Assembly (NCBI GenBank): GCA_014529385.2
Contig: CM043951.1
Location: forward strand, 107,351,384-107,415,383
Length of the DNA: 64,000 nucleotides
Source: Adiantum capillus-veneris
Taxonomy: Eukaryota > Streptophyta > Polypodiopsida > Polypodiales > Pteridaceae
Reading direction: 5' to 3'
The notes under the pieces were generated by a model, which worked only from the letters and a program-made list of their open reading frames with translations, searched no databases and was not told the DNA's origin. Both the position numbers and the translations under genes were made by a program. Shown here in pieces: positions 11,086 through 23,624 of this stretch; position 1 is the first letter of the stretch, and each line of letters opens with the position of its first letter.

Positions 11086-12395
11086 ATTGTGATCGCCTCA
11101 TGTTACTCACTTTTGTTATTTTGTATTTTTAACTGCTTTCGACTCTAATCTAATTTTTCTATCGTCCCACTAAAAGTCTATAGAACTAGTTGAACATCTC
11201 ACGTAGAGTATTGCTCCTTTTTCTCCCACCTCCATGACATGTGTTTTTGAAGTAGATTCTTTTTGCTTAATATTGTGAGTGCTCCATTTCTTGGCTACAT
11301 GTCAAGAAAAAATACACCGTGTGCAAAAAGTATGTGCTATACATAAATATAGACGACTTTAGTTCAAACCCACAATCAATTAGACTATAGAAACTAAATT
11401 TTTTGTCCACCATGTAATGTGTTATGTGCGTCTTTGCCAGATCAACCATTTGAGCTATGAAACTGTTGATTGCAAACTTCAAAGTGGAGAGCTCATTAGA
11501 GATTAGTTTTTCCTTTTCAAACAAACTAAACAACTCATCAATAGACTGCCACATGTGAGTACGCTTAAGTCTAAGGATTGCTTCGTTACCTTCACATGTG
11601 GTTATGTCACACACCTTATTCCATAACTAAAACTCATTGGGACTCTAGGAGTCAGAAAAGTTCAAAAGCAATTCTAAAACCACTATCCTCAATGCTATGT
11701 ACCATTAGTATTCAAAAGTTTTTTACTTGTTTTTTTCTTGGCCAAGTAATTTAATGACAGGGAGCCATTTACAAAACATTGTTAAGTAATCATAGTAATA
11801 AGAGGTGTTGAGAGGAACACTTGTCCCAAACCTCCTACTCTATAGACAATTTCTCAACGACATCACCAAAAAAATGGGAAGTTTTTGCCAATGTAGGATA
11901 GCACAATTTTGATTATCACTTCAATTCCTATTATTGTCAATTTCGTGGTTGATGACTTCAACTAGCTATGGCAAATACTGTCTCCTACATGACAAGAGGT
12001 TAAGAAGCCAAGCTCCCTTCCAATGTACTTCACGCATTCCATTTCTCTGATCCCTACTCACCCATCTTAGTCCAATCAATCCCCTTAATAGCAAGTATGA
12101 GTAGTGTGTTGCAAGCACCAACTTACACTTGAGCTAGGAATTGTAGCACCTTCCTAAGCATAGGGATACTTCCTCTTGACCACCACTAAGCTATAATCTC
12201 CAAAGGATTTAACTTCCTACACACACATTGCAAAAAATAAAATAAAAATCTTGAGCAACAAGCTAGAGATTAAGCATTACAAACAAACATACACTAAGGA
12301 AGCTAAGTGTATATGTGATTATAAAGGTCTTCTGCTAAGAAGACATTGGTGTTCACTAGGTGATAGTTTTTAGGCATATGAGCCCAATTAATCCA
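11086..12395 (+). other. Unassigned sequence
   Basis: A minus-strand frame at 11267-11614 (115 codons, GTG at its start, no recognisable domain) is the longest open stretch. The rest is AT-rich and shows neither coding nor repeat structure that I can support. Confidence 0.4.
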
Positions 12396-12513
12396 TTTCC
12401 TTTGAGCACTATTCATATGGTACATGATTTATCAGATTTCCTTTGAGCACTATTCATATGATACATGATTTATCAGATTTCCTTCGAACACTATTCATAT
12501 GATACATGATTCA
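12396..12513 (+). repeat. 41-bp tandem repeat, about 2.9 copies
   Basis: Units start at 12396, 12437 and 12478. Each begins TTTCCTT and contains CACTATTCATATG. Units 1 and 2 differ at a single base. Unit 3 has a few changes and is cut short. Confidence 0.9.
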
Positions 12514-14237
12514 GGACCTCATTGGAGGCTTGTTCTTTACTTGATAAGGTGGTTGGTGTGAAGATGTTCATTGTATGTCTTTGAGACTATCTGAAGACTT
12601 CCTTGTTCGGCGAGTCTCACGATTGTGGATATCTCTCCAATGGACGAGAGGCTTTTTCAAAGCTCAGTTCGAGACATCAGATCAAGCAAACGAGCGTTAG
12701 GACGAGTTCCTAGCACAAAGCCCTTTGGATTGGAGCATTTCTTTCAGCAATACTTATAGATGGAGATAAGAGATGGATCTATTTGGTGTTGCCAAGAGTC
12801 TCAGAGATTATAGTAGATTTATCTGACCTCATGCTTGAGTTTAGAGTGCATCTATCACAGATTGGGACAAATCATCTTTTCATACTCGTACACAATTATG
12901 TTAGGTATAACATATGTAAACTTTGGACATACTTAAACCCATTCATCGCGTGGAGTTAATCAAATTGGGCTTAAAAATTTGTATAATATGTCAACTGCAT
13001 TTTTTGAGTACATATTTTAAAGCTTTTTGTGATATCGTGTATGCCTCTTTTGTTTTTGACTACTGTTGATACTTTATTTTCATGGCTTTAAAACAAGGTC
13101 TTGTATGTTTGGGATTATTGCTATGAAACATACTTAAATTGTACTTTCATGCTCGTATGTGTTTGCCGTATGGAAAAACTATGGGCTTAAGAAGTCTAGT
13201 TAATAGAAAACTTGCGAGACAACGAAAGTGTTGCTAAAGCCTCCAAATCAAAACTCAACAAAGTATGCAATGTGCTGCTACTCTCATTGGTTGCATTACC
13301 TAACTTGCAGGTTTGCTTCACAATTGGTCACCTGTAAATCATCAATGGTTTTATGACTAAAATTATATACCTAAGACATCATGATCCTACGATCTGAGTT
13401 TACACATGGCTTCTCTTCATAATGAGAGCGTTACAAGTAGAGAGAGCACCATGAGTCCATATCCAATGCTGCTTGAATGCCCTCGATTGTTCCCATGTAT
13501 CACCCCCCCACTCTTTTGTCAAGATTGGGCACATTGCCTAAATACCATGTTCTCTACCCAAAAAAAAAAATTACCTCCAACTTAGTTCTCAATCCACAAA
13601 TCCTTGCGCATCTCTTCCTAATCTTTTCTCAGAAGGCAGCAACTATCATCATTCAATTCCCTGCAAGCTTTAATAGTGGACCAATGAAAATGCACTCTGC
13701 ATCACCTTGATGGCTCTTCTTGCCTGAGATACCCAAACTCCCAGCCAAATCATGTCTCCTGAATGTCAATCAAACATGCACCTGTCCAATTCTTCTGCCA
13801 GCAAATGTACTAGAATTTCCTTTGCCAGAAAATGCACTCAAATTGTTTAGGCCCACAAGGTAGGATTGAGGGCACCTATCCTGCTACAGATAACCTGTCA
13901 ATTTCGAGCATTGACCCATAGTCACAAGAAAACTCCATTTCGGAGTCTACCCGATCTGAACCTGCATTTCCAAAGTCACCCGTTTCGTGTATATGCCATT
14001 TCTTCATGTAGTTTTGAGGGTTACATACATATTATAACTATAAAGAGCCGTTTCTAATCCGTTTGATTGAAAAGAGCAAGCCATTTCTTTCTTCGATGGC
14101 CTTGCCAGTTCTGTTCTGATTCCTGTTCCATGTGACTATGTATTGACCCTCTATTGTGTGGGCACTCGGGCAGTAGAAATAAAATCTCCCAACTTTTCTG
14201 GCTTTTCGTTCAATGCTTGCATTGCTGCTGAGCATTA
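12514..14237 (+). other. Unassigned sequence downstream of the PPR gene
   Basis: No gene is recognisable. The part from about 14237 down to about 13500 probably includes the 3' untranslated region of the minus-strand PPR gene. No convincing poly(A) signal could be singled out. Confidence 0.35.
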
Positions 14238-16220
14238 CTAATCTATTACAACCTCAGGATTGTTGAAGTGCATTGCGTGTTCAAAGGCTTGCATTCCAAG
14301 CTCCATGTTTCCCCAGTCCTTGCAGGCATCCAAAACAGTATGCCATGTTGAAAAGTCCGGGGAAAAAGGCATCTTCTTGACTAATGACATGGCCTCGTTT
14401 AGCCGTCCGACTTTAGTGAAAAGGTCAATCATGCAGGTATGATGTTCCAAGTGGGGTGCAAGCCCGTATTCTTTACTCATGGATTCGAAGTACATGTTGC
14501 TCTTATCATAGAGACCTGTACGGCTACATGCATTGAGAACTGACATGAAGGTAATGGGGTCCGGAGTAAAACCTGCACCTAGCATTTCGTCAAACATTTG
14601 AAAGACACTTGCGCTCTCTCCAACCTGGGCATGGCCCGCCAAAAGTGCATTCCAGGAAATGACATCTTTGGCTGGAAGTTTTCTGAAAACTTGTTGTGCC
14701 AGGGCAGGGGAACCACATTTAGCATACATTTCGACCAATGTGTTTCCAACAAGAAGGTCACTTTCTAGAAAGCCTTTCTGAGCAATCTCCTTATGTATCT
14801 CTATGCCTTTTTCTGTGGCACCTACGCAACCACAAGCTTTCAAAACAGACAGATAGGTGATAGCATTTGGTGGAACAGCCTTGGATTGCATCTGCTCATA
14901 GACTTTGACAGCTTCCTTAAAATATCCAGACTCAACATATCCTGTAATCAAGGCATTCCATGACACGATGTCCGGAGCGAGGAGCCTATCAAATACTTCT
15001 TGAGCAGTTGCAAGTAAGCCACATCGTGCGTACATATGTATCAAAGTGTTGGCAACAAGGATATCCGTTTTTAGTAGCCTTCTTCTCTCAATTTCAGCAT
15101 GTATGGCTTGACCTTTGCTTGCAGCCCCAATGGTGCCACAAGCCTTCAAGCCACAAACTATTGTGACAGGATTTGGTGATAAGCCCTCAGATTGCATTTG
15201 ATCATAGCAATTTAGTGCTTCCTCTCCATTCCCGCCTTCAGCATATCCAGCAATCAATGTGGTCCAAGTGATGACATTCCGGACCGGTAGCTTGTCAAAA
15301 ACTTCGCGAGCATAGGCTAACAAGCCGCATTTCACGTACATGTCGACTAAGGTACTACCAACAACAAAGTTCTTCTTCAGCAAACCCATCCTGGCAATTT
15401 CTGAGTGCATCTCTCGACCCTTATCTCTTGCTTCTAGCATGCCACATGCTTTCGAGATGCAAACAAACGCGACCGCATCAAGCGCGACACCCTCAAGTTG
15501 CATCTCCTCCAAACACTTCATTGCCGGAGCAGCATGCCCATTTTCAACATAGCCTGAGATCAATGTAGTCCACAAGACTATATCTCGCATCCGCAATTTG
15601 TCGAACACTTCTTGTGCTCTAGTGAGCAAACCACACTTGGCATACACATCAAGCAGTGTGCTTCCGAGAGAAGGGTATTTCTCCAGCAGACCCCTTCTCG
15701 AAATCTCTGAGTGCAATTCGCAAACTTTGTCTGTGGCTCCAAGGGACCCAGAAGCTTTCAAAACGCAAAGGTAAGTGACATAGTCTAGAGAAATGCCCTC
15801 AAGCTGCATATATGCAGCATAATCTAAGACCTGATTATAATGGCCATGCTCAACATACCCAGTCATCAATGCATTCCAAGTTATAGCATTTCGAAAGGGA
15901 AGACTGTCGAAAGCTTGCTGTGCTCTGCTGAGAGAGCCGCATTGTGCATACATGTACACCACTGCTCCGCCCACAGCATGATCGCTAGCGAGAAGGCCTG
16001 CTCTAGAGGCTGCTTCATGAAATGCGAGGCCCTTTTCGGAATCTTTCAAGATTGCGCAAGCCTGCAGAAGGCCTGTTATGGTATGCCCATCTGTAGGTGT
16101 ATGCCCATCCTCCTTCAGCTTCTGATATAGAGCAAGAGCTTGTCGCGGTTGCCCACTTTTGATGTAGCTGCTGATGGTTGAGGGAATCGTCTTCCTACAG
16201 CTGCCCAATGCCTGCTGCAT
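14238..16220 (-). CDS. Pentatricopeptide repeat protein, P-L-S type, 660 aa
   Basis: The single uninterrupted frame encodes nearly end-to-end PPR motifs of the P, L and S kinds. Six blocks carry W-[NT]-[AT]-L-[IM]-[TSA]-G-Y or its variant, and L-type motifs carry V-x-M-Y-[AV]-[KR]-C-G. PLS proteins bind single-stranded RNA in mitochondria or chloroplasts, often for C-to-U editing. The protein ends in a partial E1-like segment after GNMELGMQAFEHA, with no E2, E+ or DYW domain. It would therefore need a partner deaminase, or it has lost its C-terminus. No obvious organelle-targeting presequence precedes the first repeat, so an upstream start or exon is possible. An upstream ATG 7 bases before the chosen start opens a 10-codon overlapping frame. 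The absence of introns fits many land-plant PPR genes. Confidence 0.9.
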   Translation of the reverse strand: MQQALGSCRKTIPSTISSYIKSGQPRQALALYQKLKEDGHTPTDGHTITGLLQACAILKDSEKGLAFHEAASRAGLLASDHAVGGAVVYMYAQCGSLSRAQQAFDSLPFRNAITWNALMTGYVEHGHYNQVLDYAAYMQLEGISLDYVTYLCVLKASGSLGATDKVCELHSEISRRGLLEKYPSLGSTLLDVYAKCGLLTRAQEVFDKLRMRDIVLWTTLISGYVENGHAAPAMKCLEEMQLEGVALDAVAFVCISKACGMLEARDKGREMHSEIARMGLLKKNFVVGSTLVDMYVKCGLLAYAREVFDKLPVRNVITWTTLIAGYAEGGNGEEALNCYDQMQSEGLSPNPVTIVCGLKACGTIGAASKGQAIHAEIERRRLLKTDILVANTLIHMYARCGLLATAQEVFDRLLAPDIVSWNALITGYVESGYFKEAVKVYEQMQSKAVPPNAITYLSVLKACGCVGATEKGIEIHKEIAQKGFLESDLLVGNTLVEMYAKCGSPALAQQVFRKLPAKDVISWNALLAGHAQVGESASVFQMFDEMLGAGFTPDPITFMSVLNACSRTGLYDKSNMYFESMSKEYGLAPHLEHHTCMIDLFTKVGRLNEAMSLVKKMPFSPDFSTWHTVLDACKDWGNMELGMQAFEHAMHFNNPEVVID

Positions 16221-16253
16221 ACGTCATGCCCACACTTTCAAACCATGACCTAC

Positions 16254-16317
16254 CTCCATTTATATGTGGTTATAGTTATGCATTGGAGCACCAATGCATA
16301 ACTACATATAAATGGAG
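16254..16317. other. Long inverted repeat just upstream of the PPR start
   Basis: Arms beginning CTCCATTTATATGT face each other around a short AGC centre. The left arm has six extra bases. The repeat begins 34 bases upstream of the PPR start codon, so it would fold in the 5' leader or promoter. It may be a tiny fold-back element or a regulatory hairpin. Confidence 0.7.
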
Positions 16318-17121
16318 CGACCTCCATTTACATTATGCATTGCAGAACCAAAATGGGACACCAAGCCTCCTCACACTCTTGGTGTCTGATGGAATCAACG
16401 GTCCTAAATAGACCACCGTCAGATCCTAGATTAATCTACGAGTTGTCAATTAGTCCTATTAGTCCTGTGGGTATCCGAGATCTCTAGTTCCATGTGAATA
16501 GCCTACCCAAATTCTCCCCAAACGAAGAGTAGAGTTTAGCAGTAGTGTTAGAAATTATTATAGCATCCTAACGTCTCCATTACTATGGCACCCGTAGAAT
16601 GGATTTAGTGAGAAGATATCACCCCTCACTGCCCTCCCAAGTGCCACCTCTCTGAGGTTACATATGTAAGCCCAGCTTACACCGCTGGGCCAATCTTGAA
16701 TTAGAAACTCTTATAGAAAGTGCTTGATATGTTACCATTGACGAGGATAATTATGAGCTTCAGGTGCTGTCAAGAAGAGGATATGTAGCCTTGACATGAG
16801 CATGCGCGTGCACACACACACAGAGTTAAAAGTGGGTGCTTCTCTTTGACTACTTTGTTTTGCAAAACATACTATAATTGCTAGCTTGCTTGCAATGGGG
16901 TCGGTGTTGTGATGAATAGGGCTTGTGATGATATATTCGTAGGCTCCTTTCTTTTTCAAAGCGAGTGGGTGGGTGTCGCTTCTTCTAGAGGCGTTATCCT
17001 ATCGATACCCATGAAGTATAGTGTGTATTGTTTGTAACCTTTTATTTGAAAACTAGGGTGCTTCATTAGCTACATGTGTGTCAAATTATAGTTCAAGCCA
17101 AATGAGTTAGAAAAAACAACT

Positions 17122-17164
<43 letters not shown>

Positions 17165-17530
17165 CACTTGTTACCTTGTTTTTGGTTTTTGGTTGGTACC
17201 ATCTAGGAGATTGCGATCATGATGTCCCAATTTTGAAATGTATACCTCGTAAAAGAACCACAAAAGGGTTAGAATTTATTTAAATTGATGATCCAAAAAA
17301 TTGCAATGTGATTTTTCATTAAATGTTGTTTCCTTTTTTTGTTTGAAAAAAAAAACATGCAAGTTTTTTGCATGGAGAAGTTTGCACTGCCCCCCCCCCC
17401 CAATTATTATAATATGTGGGAACGTGCCAATCCCACGATAGCATAAAATTTTCAGTGCATTGGTTTCATTTGTGATGTCAATTTTGAGTAAAGAATTCAG
17501 AGGCTTTTACATACCGCTCTAATTCTGCGT
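16318..17530 (+). other. Intergenic sequence between PPR gene and PPR pseudogene
   Basis: It contains an AG microsatellite (17123-17157) and a 12-base C run (17390-17401). No gene was recognised. The part nearest 16318 should hold the promoter of the PPR gene, but no clear TATA box could be fixed. Confidence 0.4.
17123..17157 (+). repeat. (AG)n microsatellite
   Basis: About 17 AG units. Confidence 0.95.
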
Positions 17531-19850
17531 TCAATTATCATCTACCACAACCAATGCATTGGTGATGGAGTCTAGAGAGGAGTCTTCTCTTTGAATTCGG
17601 TGAAGACAACACAATGCTTCATTGCTATAGCCATGCTGTGCACATTCAACAATGACCGGGTTCCAATAGACAGCATTTGGGACAAAAATCTCATCAAGAA
17701 CTCTATGTGCTTCTGTAAGGGCACTCCATTTGACATGCATATCAACCAAAGCAATGCCAAGCACACTATGCTTCTTTAATAGCCCTCAACTAGCAATCTC
17801 ATTGTGAATTCTCTCACCCATGTGAAGGTCTTGCGGTAGGCCACATGCCTTTATGGTGCAACCATAGGTAATTGCGTGAGGAGAAAGGCCTTCCCATTGC
17901 ATCTCGTTAAAATAGCCTACAACTTCCTTCCCACAGCCATGTTGGGCATATCCTATAGTCAACACATTCCAAGTGATAAGAATCCAAGGAGAATCGACCA
18001 AAGCCACCAATCACGTCATTTTGCATCAAGAAACAAGCCTTCCCTTCACATCCCGTGTGCTTCCTTGCCACAACTCTATTGGGCATATCGGTCATGACAT
18101 TTGGGACAAGAAGCCCATTGAGAACTTACTTGTGCTTTCGTGAGCATACTGCATTTGGTATCAACACTCACCAATGTATCCACATCTTCTTTAAGTAACC
18201 CAGTATTGTGGAGTCAATGTTTATCCTACTTACTTGGTACAAATCTTTCTTCTTTTTTGGTTAAAAATAAAAAATAAAAAAAATCTTTCTTCTAGGCATT
18301 CACTTTTTTTGCCATAAAGGGCGAGAGCACATTTATATTAAAGAAGAAGCGCAGTTACAAAGGACTACCACTTGGGGTATAGTTCGGTCAATAGATACAA
18401 AAAACCCTTTGGTCGCCCACCTCCATGAGTTCCTGCTTACCCTAACTGAATAGAACCCTAACTAAGGCATTCACTTTTAGCCAAGCGCCACGAAAGAAAA
18501 AAATTATCATTTTGACTCCTCATGCATATCCTTCTTCAGTGATTTGATAGTGGATTTGCTGTCATTGTGTTGACACAAAACTAGCGACGCTTAGAGGATC
18601 CTCATCAACCTCGGTGACATTGTATAGAGTTGTGCTGGCAACACTTACTTTTCCCTAAAGTGCAGGTCACTTGGTTTTGTTCATAGTACGTGTTGCTATG
18701 CCTGGCTATTATTTTGCAATTGTGGAGGTGTCATCGTATTGCTACCATTAAAAACAGTTCAATGCTTCCTCATCGGCCAGCTCTTGCTAAGCATATCTTG
18801 TTTTAATATAAGCACTCCAAGAGACTTCTTATGGCAAGAAAAAACCCTCACTTCACATATAATTAGAATAACCCAGATCTTTCTTACCACATCTTGCAAT
18901 CAACACACTCCAAGTGATGACATTTTTCATAGAAATCTCATCATTATTTTTTGTACTTTTGTATTGGCACCATATTTGGCACAGATATTGACCAAAGCAT
19001 TGCCAAGCATAGAATTTTTCTCCAACATCCCTTGACTAGCAACCTCAACGTGAATTATCTTAGCCATGTGAAGGTCTTGTGCATAAGGCCACATGCTTTC
19101 AAGGTGCAAGCATAGGTGCTTGCATTTGGATAAAGGACATATCAACCAAATCATTGGACATCTCCAACATCCCATGACTAGAATATCATCGTGAATTATC
19201 TGACCCATGTCAACATCTGGCGTAAGGCCACAGGCCTTCAAGGTGCATGCAGAAATGATTGCATCGAGAAAGAGGCCTTCCCTTCACATCCAATGAAAAT
19301 AGGATAGAGATCGCCACAGCCATGTTGGGCATATCTTATAATGAACATGTTCCAAGAGATGACATTTTGGACAGAAAGCTCATCAAGTACTTTTTATGAT
19401 TTAATAAGGGCACCACAATCGGCATATTTATTGAGCAAAGCATTGCCAAGCACAACATGTTCCTCCACTAGCCCTTGACTAGCAATCATATCACAGATTC
19501 TCTTGCCCATGTGAAGGCCATGCATAAGGCTATAGGCATTCAAGGTGCAAGAATAGGTGACTGGATTTGGAGAAAGGCCTTCTCTTTGAATCTAATTAAA
19601 ACAACCTAGTTCTACCTTGCCACAATCATGTTGGGCATATCCTGCAATAGCCTCTGACTAGCAATCTCAACATAAATTCTCTCACCCAAGTCTGCATCTT
19701 GCGTAGGGCTATATGACTTTAAGGCATAGGTAATTTCATGTGGAGAGAAGGAAAGGCATCAAAACAGAGCTTCCTTTCCATAGAAATATTGGGCATACCC
19801 TGCAATCAACATGTTCCAAGTGATGGCATTCCGGACAAAATCTCAAACAA
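17531..19850 (-). pseudogene. Decayed PPR gene
   Basis: Minus-strand fragments in several frames match the neighbouring PPR style. At 17531-17764 there is LVDMHVKWSALTEAHRVLDE. At 17786-18010 there is W-N-V-L-T-I-G-Y-A-Q-H-G followed by an IKACG block. At 18927-19241 there are two copies of the K-A-C-G-L and D-L-H-M-[GA]-x-x-I-H blocks. Further fragments lie around 19300-19840. Stops and frameshifts are frequent, and about 18180-18740 has no PPR similarity. It lies upstream of the intact PPR gene on the same strand, so the two may derive from a tandem PPR cluster. Confidence 0.75.
18308..18464 (-). mobile_element. Probable 5'-truncated non-LTR retrotransposon insertion
   Basis: A 14-bp direct repeat, AGGCATTCACTTTT, flanks this segment (18294-18307 and 18465-18478). 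Read on the minus strand, the insert ends CTCTCGCCCTTTATGGC followed by a short A run. A target duplication of about 14 bp plus an A-rich 3' end is what a LINE or SINE leaves. No coding part remains. It sits within the non-PPR gap of the PPR pseudogene. Confidence 0.5.
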
Positions 19851-19917
19851 CTGCAACTAAGAGAGAGAACCTCCAACTAAGAGGAATTCGAGAGTGGCAT
19901 GATAGTTGTCAAGTGCA

Positions 19918-19921
<4 letters not shown>

Positions 19922-19959
<38 letters not shown>
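19922..19959 (+). repeat. (GA)n microsatellite
   Basis: About 19 GA units. Confidence 0.95.
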
Positions 19960-19961
<2 letters not shown>

Positions 19962-21234
19962 ACAGTCCAAACACAAGCTACCTAACCTATAACACTGAAC
20001 ACTCTTAATTAACGGCGCTATGGTTGCACTATTGATGTGCAATTTTTCCCGTTTCAAAACTTGAGACATGTGGATGCACGATGTGAGAGAGATTTGAATC
20101 TGAGATATCCTTAACAAAGTAAAGATAGAAATTCCATTGTTTGAGTGTGATATTTGTCATGACACACCACAAGTGTAACACAATGTACTTATTTTTTTAT
20201 CCTTGTTTATGAATGTGTTCTTTTATTGATGCTTATATCGTAGTGGTAGTGCAAGGCTCGGGTTATTAGAGGTGAGATCATCATTGTTTAAACTTGGACT
20301 ATTAGTTTCTTAGTGTTTTCCAAACAATTTCAACAAGATTCAGACTTCATTGATCACAATAACATCAACAAATTAATTATTTTACAATAAACGTAAGAAT
20401 CAAACATGAAAGAAACAACTAAAATAACACAAAACAAAGATTGCAACTTGACTCAAGACTCGGTACCAACCATCTTTGCTAAGCAATCAATTGATCATTG
20501 CCCTCCACCTCCTATTATGATGGATTGATTCAGGTTACAAGAAGAATTTTTATGATAATGTAGATAAATAAGAAATCTAGAAGAGATGAAAGAGTATGGA
20601 TGAAGATTGATATAAGTAGAGATCAATCAAAGGATCAAAAGTCTAACTTTTGAACCATCGCTTGTCTTGCTCATGAAGTCTTTGGAGCATGACTACTACT
20701 AGAAAAGTCACGCACGCGATGCAGTTTTTGAAGTGCTTGATCTTGTGTGTTTTCTTCAAAAATAGAGAAAGTAACTTTTTTTTTTCAAAAACAGTAATTG
20801 AAGTGAATGCCTATTTGCACCATCACAAAATACACTATTTCAATTGTTTATGAGAATGAAATGAATATTTGTATTTATAAAATAATAAGGCATGGTCTAA
20901 ATGCCTAAGATTGTCAAAAACTATCCTCATATAAGAAAGGAGTGTAAGTCCATCAAAATATGTGTGGGAAAGAGATGGATCCCAGCACAATAGAATATGA
21001 ATCAATTAAAGTACCTCTAGGGAGGGGGGGGGGGGGGGGGGGGGGTCACTTAATAATTATGTGACTGTCACACAATTTATACATAGTGACCCCCTCAAGT
21101 AAAGTACTCAAGAGAAATTATTCACTGCTCATAATAATATCCTAAAAAGAGTGCACAAAGAAGGTAAGAGAAAGTAGAACTGAAAGAGGTCTTTGAGTGG
21201 GCACTATCAATAAAGACAAGCAAGATCATGATAA
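19960..21234 (+). other. Unassigned AT-rich sequence with a poly-G run
   Basis: No gene was recognised. A 22-base G run lies at 21024-21045. The final bases, GATAA at 21230-21234, may be the target-site duplication of the adjoining Gypsy element. Confidence 0.45.
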
Positions 21235-21474
21235 TGTGCGCGTCTGTTGCATATGTCAATGCAAGGAACTTGCCAATACACTATGTGCGAGCCACAAATG
21301 GCTCCAAGCACGCAACTAGCCTAAACTAGTAAGCTCAAAGATGGCGATGATGTGTCACTCACCGCTCTACGTTTGCTGTCGTGGAGGATTCCTCGCCGCG
21401 AAGAAGAAGGAGACGCCGCTACACCACGCTCAACCGCCTCACCGCTGTTGTACCGCCGTCGCAATGCTCGATCG

Positions 21475-21533
<59 letters not shown>

Positions 21534-21835
21534 ACACACACACAAGGAGATGAAGAAGAAGAAGATAGAGATGGAGCAAGAGCACTCTTCAATTGCACAA
21601 ATGAGAGAATGAGTCAATTTTAGGTTTAGTTGACTTTTATATGAGCTCGCCCCATTCACACTTGGGCGCCCATGCTTAGCCAACTAATCCCTTGAATGTT
21701 CCAGTTAGAGTGCGACTCTCATTGGCGATCACTCTTAACCTTTTCCTATTGGACCGACAACCCCGGTACCTAACTCTACCAAATAAATAATACGACGTTT
21801 GTCTTAGGTGATAGGAATGTGCATGAGGGTTAACA
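21235..21835 (-). repeat. 3' LTR of the 12-kb Gypsy element (601 bp)
   Basis: It pairs with 32618-33268. A (CT)n run occupies 21477-21529, where the other LTR has (AC)n then (TC)n. A minus-strand TATA-like ATATAAAAG lies at about 21635-21643. Confidence 0.9.
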
Positions 21836-21848
21836 TGCCCCCCTTCCT
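21836..21848 (-). other. Polypurine tract of the 12-kb Gypsy element
   Basis: On the minus strand AGGAAGGGGGGCA immediately precedes the LTR start TGTTAACC. It is the plus-strand DNA primer site. Confidence 0.85.
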
Positions 21849-23624
21849 AATGTAGATTTCGTCCTCGTAAGCTATTGAGTTGAAGCTCGTTTGTCGAGGT
21901 GGAAGAGCATTTGAGATGAATGTCCTTAGCCTTCTTCAGTCACTGCAAAATCAAACAATATTGGCACAGTAATTGTATTCTCATATACAATTAAAAAGCA
22001 TATGCAGTTGTAGGCAGACAATTTTATTGGTAACAGAATTTTAAACCATTTGTCAGCAACGAACATTAAATTGCAATATAATCAAACACATAAACAATTG
22101 TAAAGGTAAACAATTAAACAAGTCTAGGGTCGCTAATTTAATCGGTTGAAAGGCACTAAAGATCGACTATTAATACCATGGGTAAGCTTCTCAATTTTCT
22201 CTGGTCAATTAAGTTGTTTAATTGCGAGAGCCAAGTATTTCATGTCCGAGGGCTGACTAGAGGCTTTACCTAGAAGACCTTGTAGTTAAGCTACGATAAA
22301 AGGAATTTCTCATGAAATCGTCGCCTGACTGATTACCTTTTCTTTGACCCCCCAAAGTCTTTTCACAGTGATTCAATTTTGATGTGTGTGCATATTTTGT
22401 ATGCCTTGGGTTTTTTGCTTTTCAAGGAAAAGCGCCCACACTGGGAACCTCTAGGGCTCTAGTACCATAGACGATACATGTGAGTGGAGTACCAAATCAA
22501 GCTGAGGTTTCTCTTCCAGCTTAAGATTTTACATTGTGGCACTTTGATTTTTTGTTTGTTCGTTTTCAGCATTTTAATTTTGTAACTTTGGGAGGTCATA
22601 TAATAATGTTACCTTCCCCAGGCTCATCACACTAATAAACTCCCTTTATAATACTTAAGCTAAAGGTCAATAGGGACTAAGCCCACTAGAAATCCCTAGT
22701 ACATTTCACACAATGCTACCTCAATCTGATTAAGAACCTAAGTAACCATTGATAATTAGGAAGGCATTCCCCATGGTATTAAGAGAAGATCTCTAACACC
22801 TAGCTTGGTCAAACTAGCTTAGTCAAACTGCTTGATTTTTAAATCTAGACAAGTGATTATGACAAAAAATTACACTGAATTTAATGTTTGATACTAAGTA
22901 AATGTGTTGAATATTATGCTACCAATCACAATTAAAGCAGACAAACATGGATGCAAAAAGATAAGGGACAATGCTAATGGACAAGAAACACCTGTTTGTG
23001 TTGATGATCGCGCTTGATTTGAAAAGTGGATGAGAGAAAGATTCCATGAAGGTCCAAATCCTAACCACAGCAACACGTTCCTGTACACACAAGGAAACAC
23101 AAAGAATACCTTTAGGAGGCACATCAGTAGGAAGAAAGAACTTTGCTAATCACTAAACTCTAAAACAGAAACACTCCTATCGTACTAATCCTACCTACCC
23201 TCCATCACTCGAGTGAGAGGATCAAAGGTGTTTTATGACATAGGTTTCTGTTTCAGTGTACCGTATGTGAATGTGTAGGTCTGGGTCATTGTTTTGACTT
23301 TTGTTGTGCATACTCGTTTGCTAATTGCTCTTGCTCTTTATTATTTTTGTTTTTTGTGAGTATAAGGCTTTATATACACATTCCCTAAGATTGGAAGATT
23401 GAGAAGTCAGGGAGGAAGGTTGAGAGGGGAGTGAGTGAATGATGACTGTTAGCAAACACTCCCCCCTTCCTTGGGTAGATCATACCGTTTGAAATGTGCT
23501 CGTCACCCTTTGAAACCAATTTTTCCAGTTGGTAATAGGTGAGGATTTTTGCCAGTAGTTTTCTATTACCTTAGGTGCCTCATCGAGTTGCAAGGGTGGT
23601 AAGGTACTCTCCCAGGATCGAACT
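21849..23624 (-). other. Non-coding 3' internal region of the 12-kb Gypsy element
   Basis: About 1.8 kb without recognisable coding on either strand. RT, RNase H and integrase would be expected around here in an autonomous Gypsy element, and none of their motifs is visible. Confidence 0.55.
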
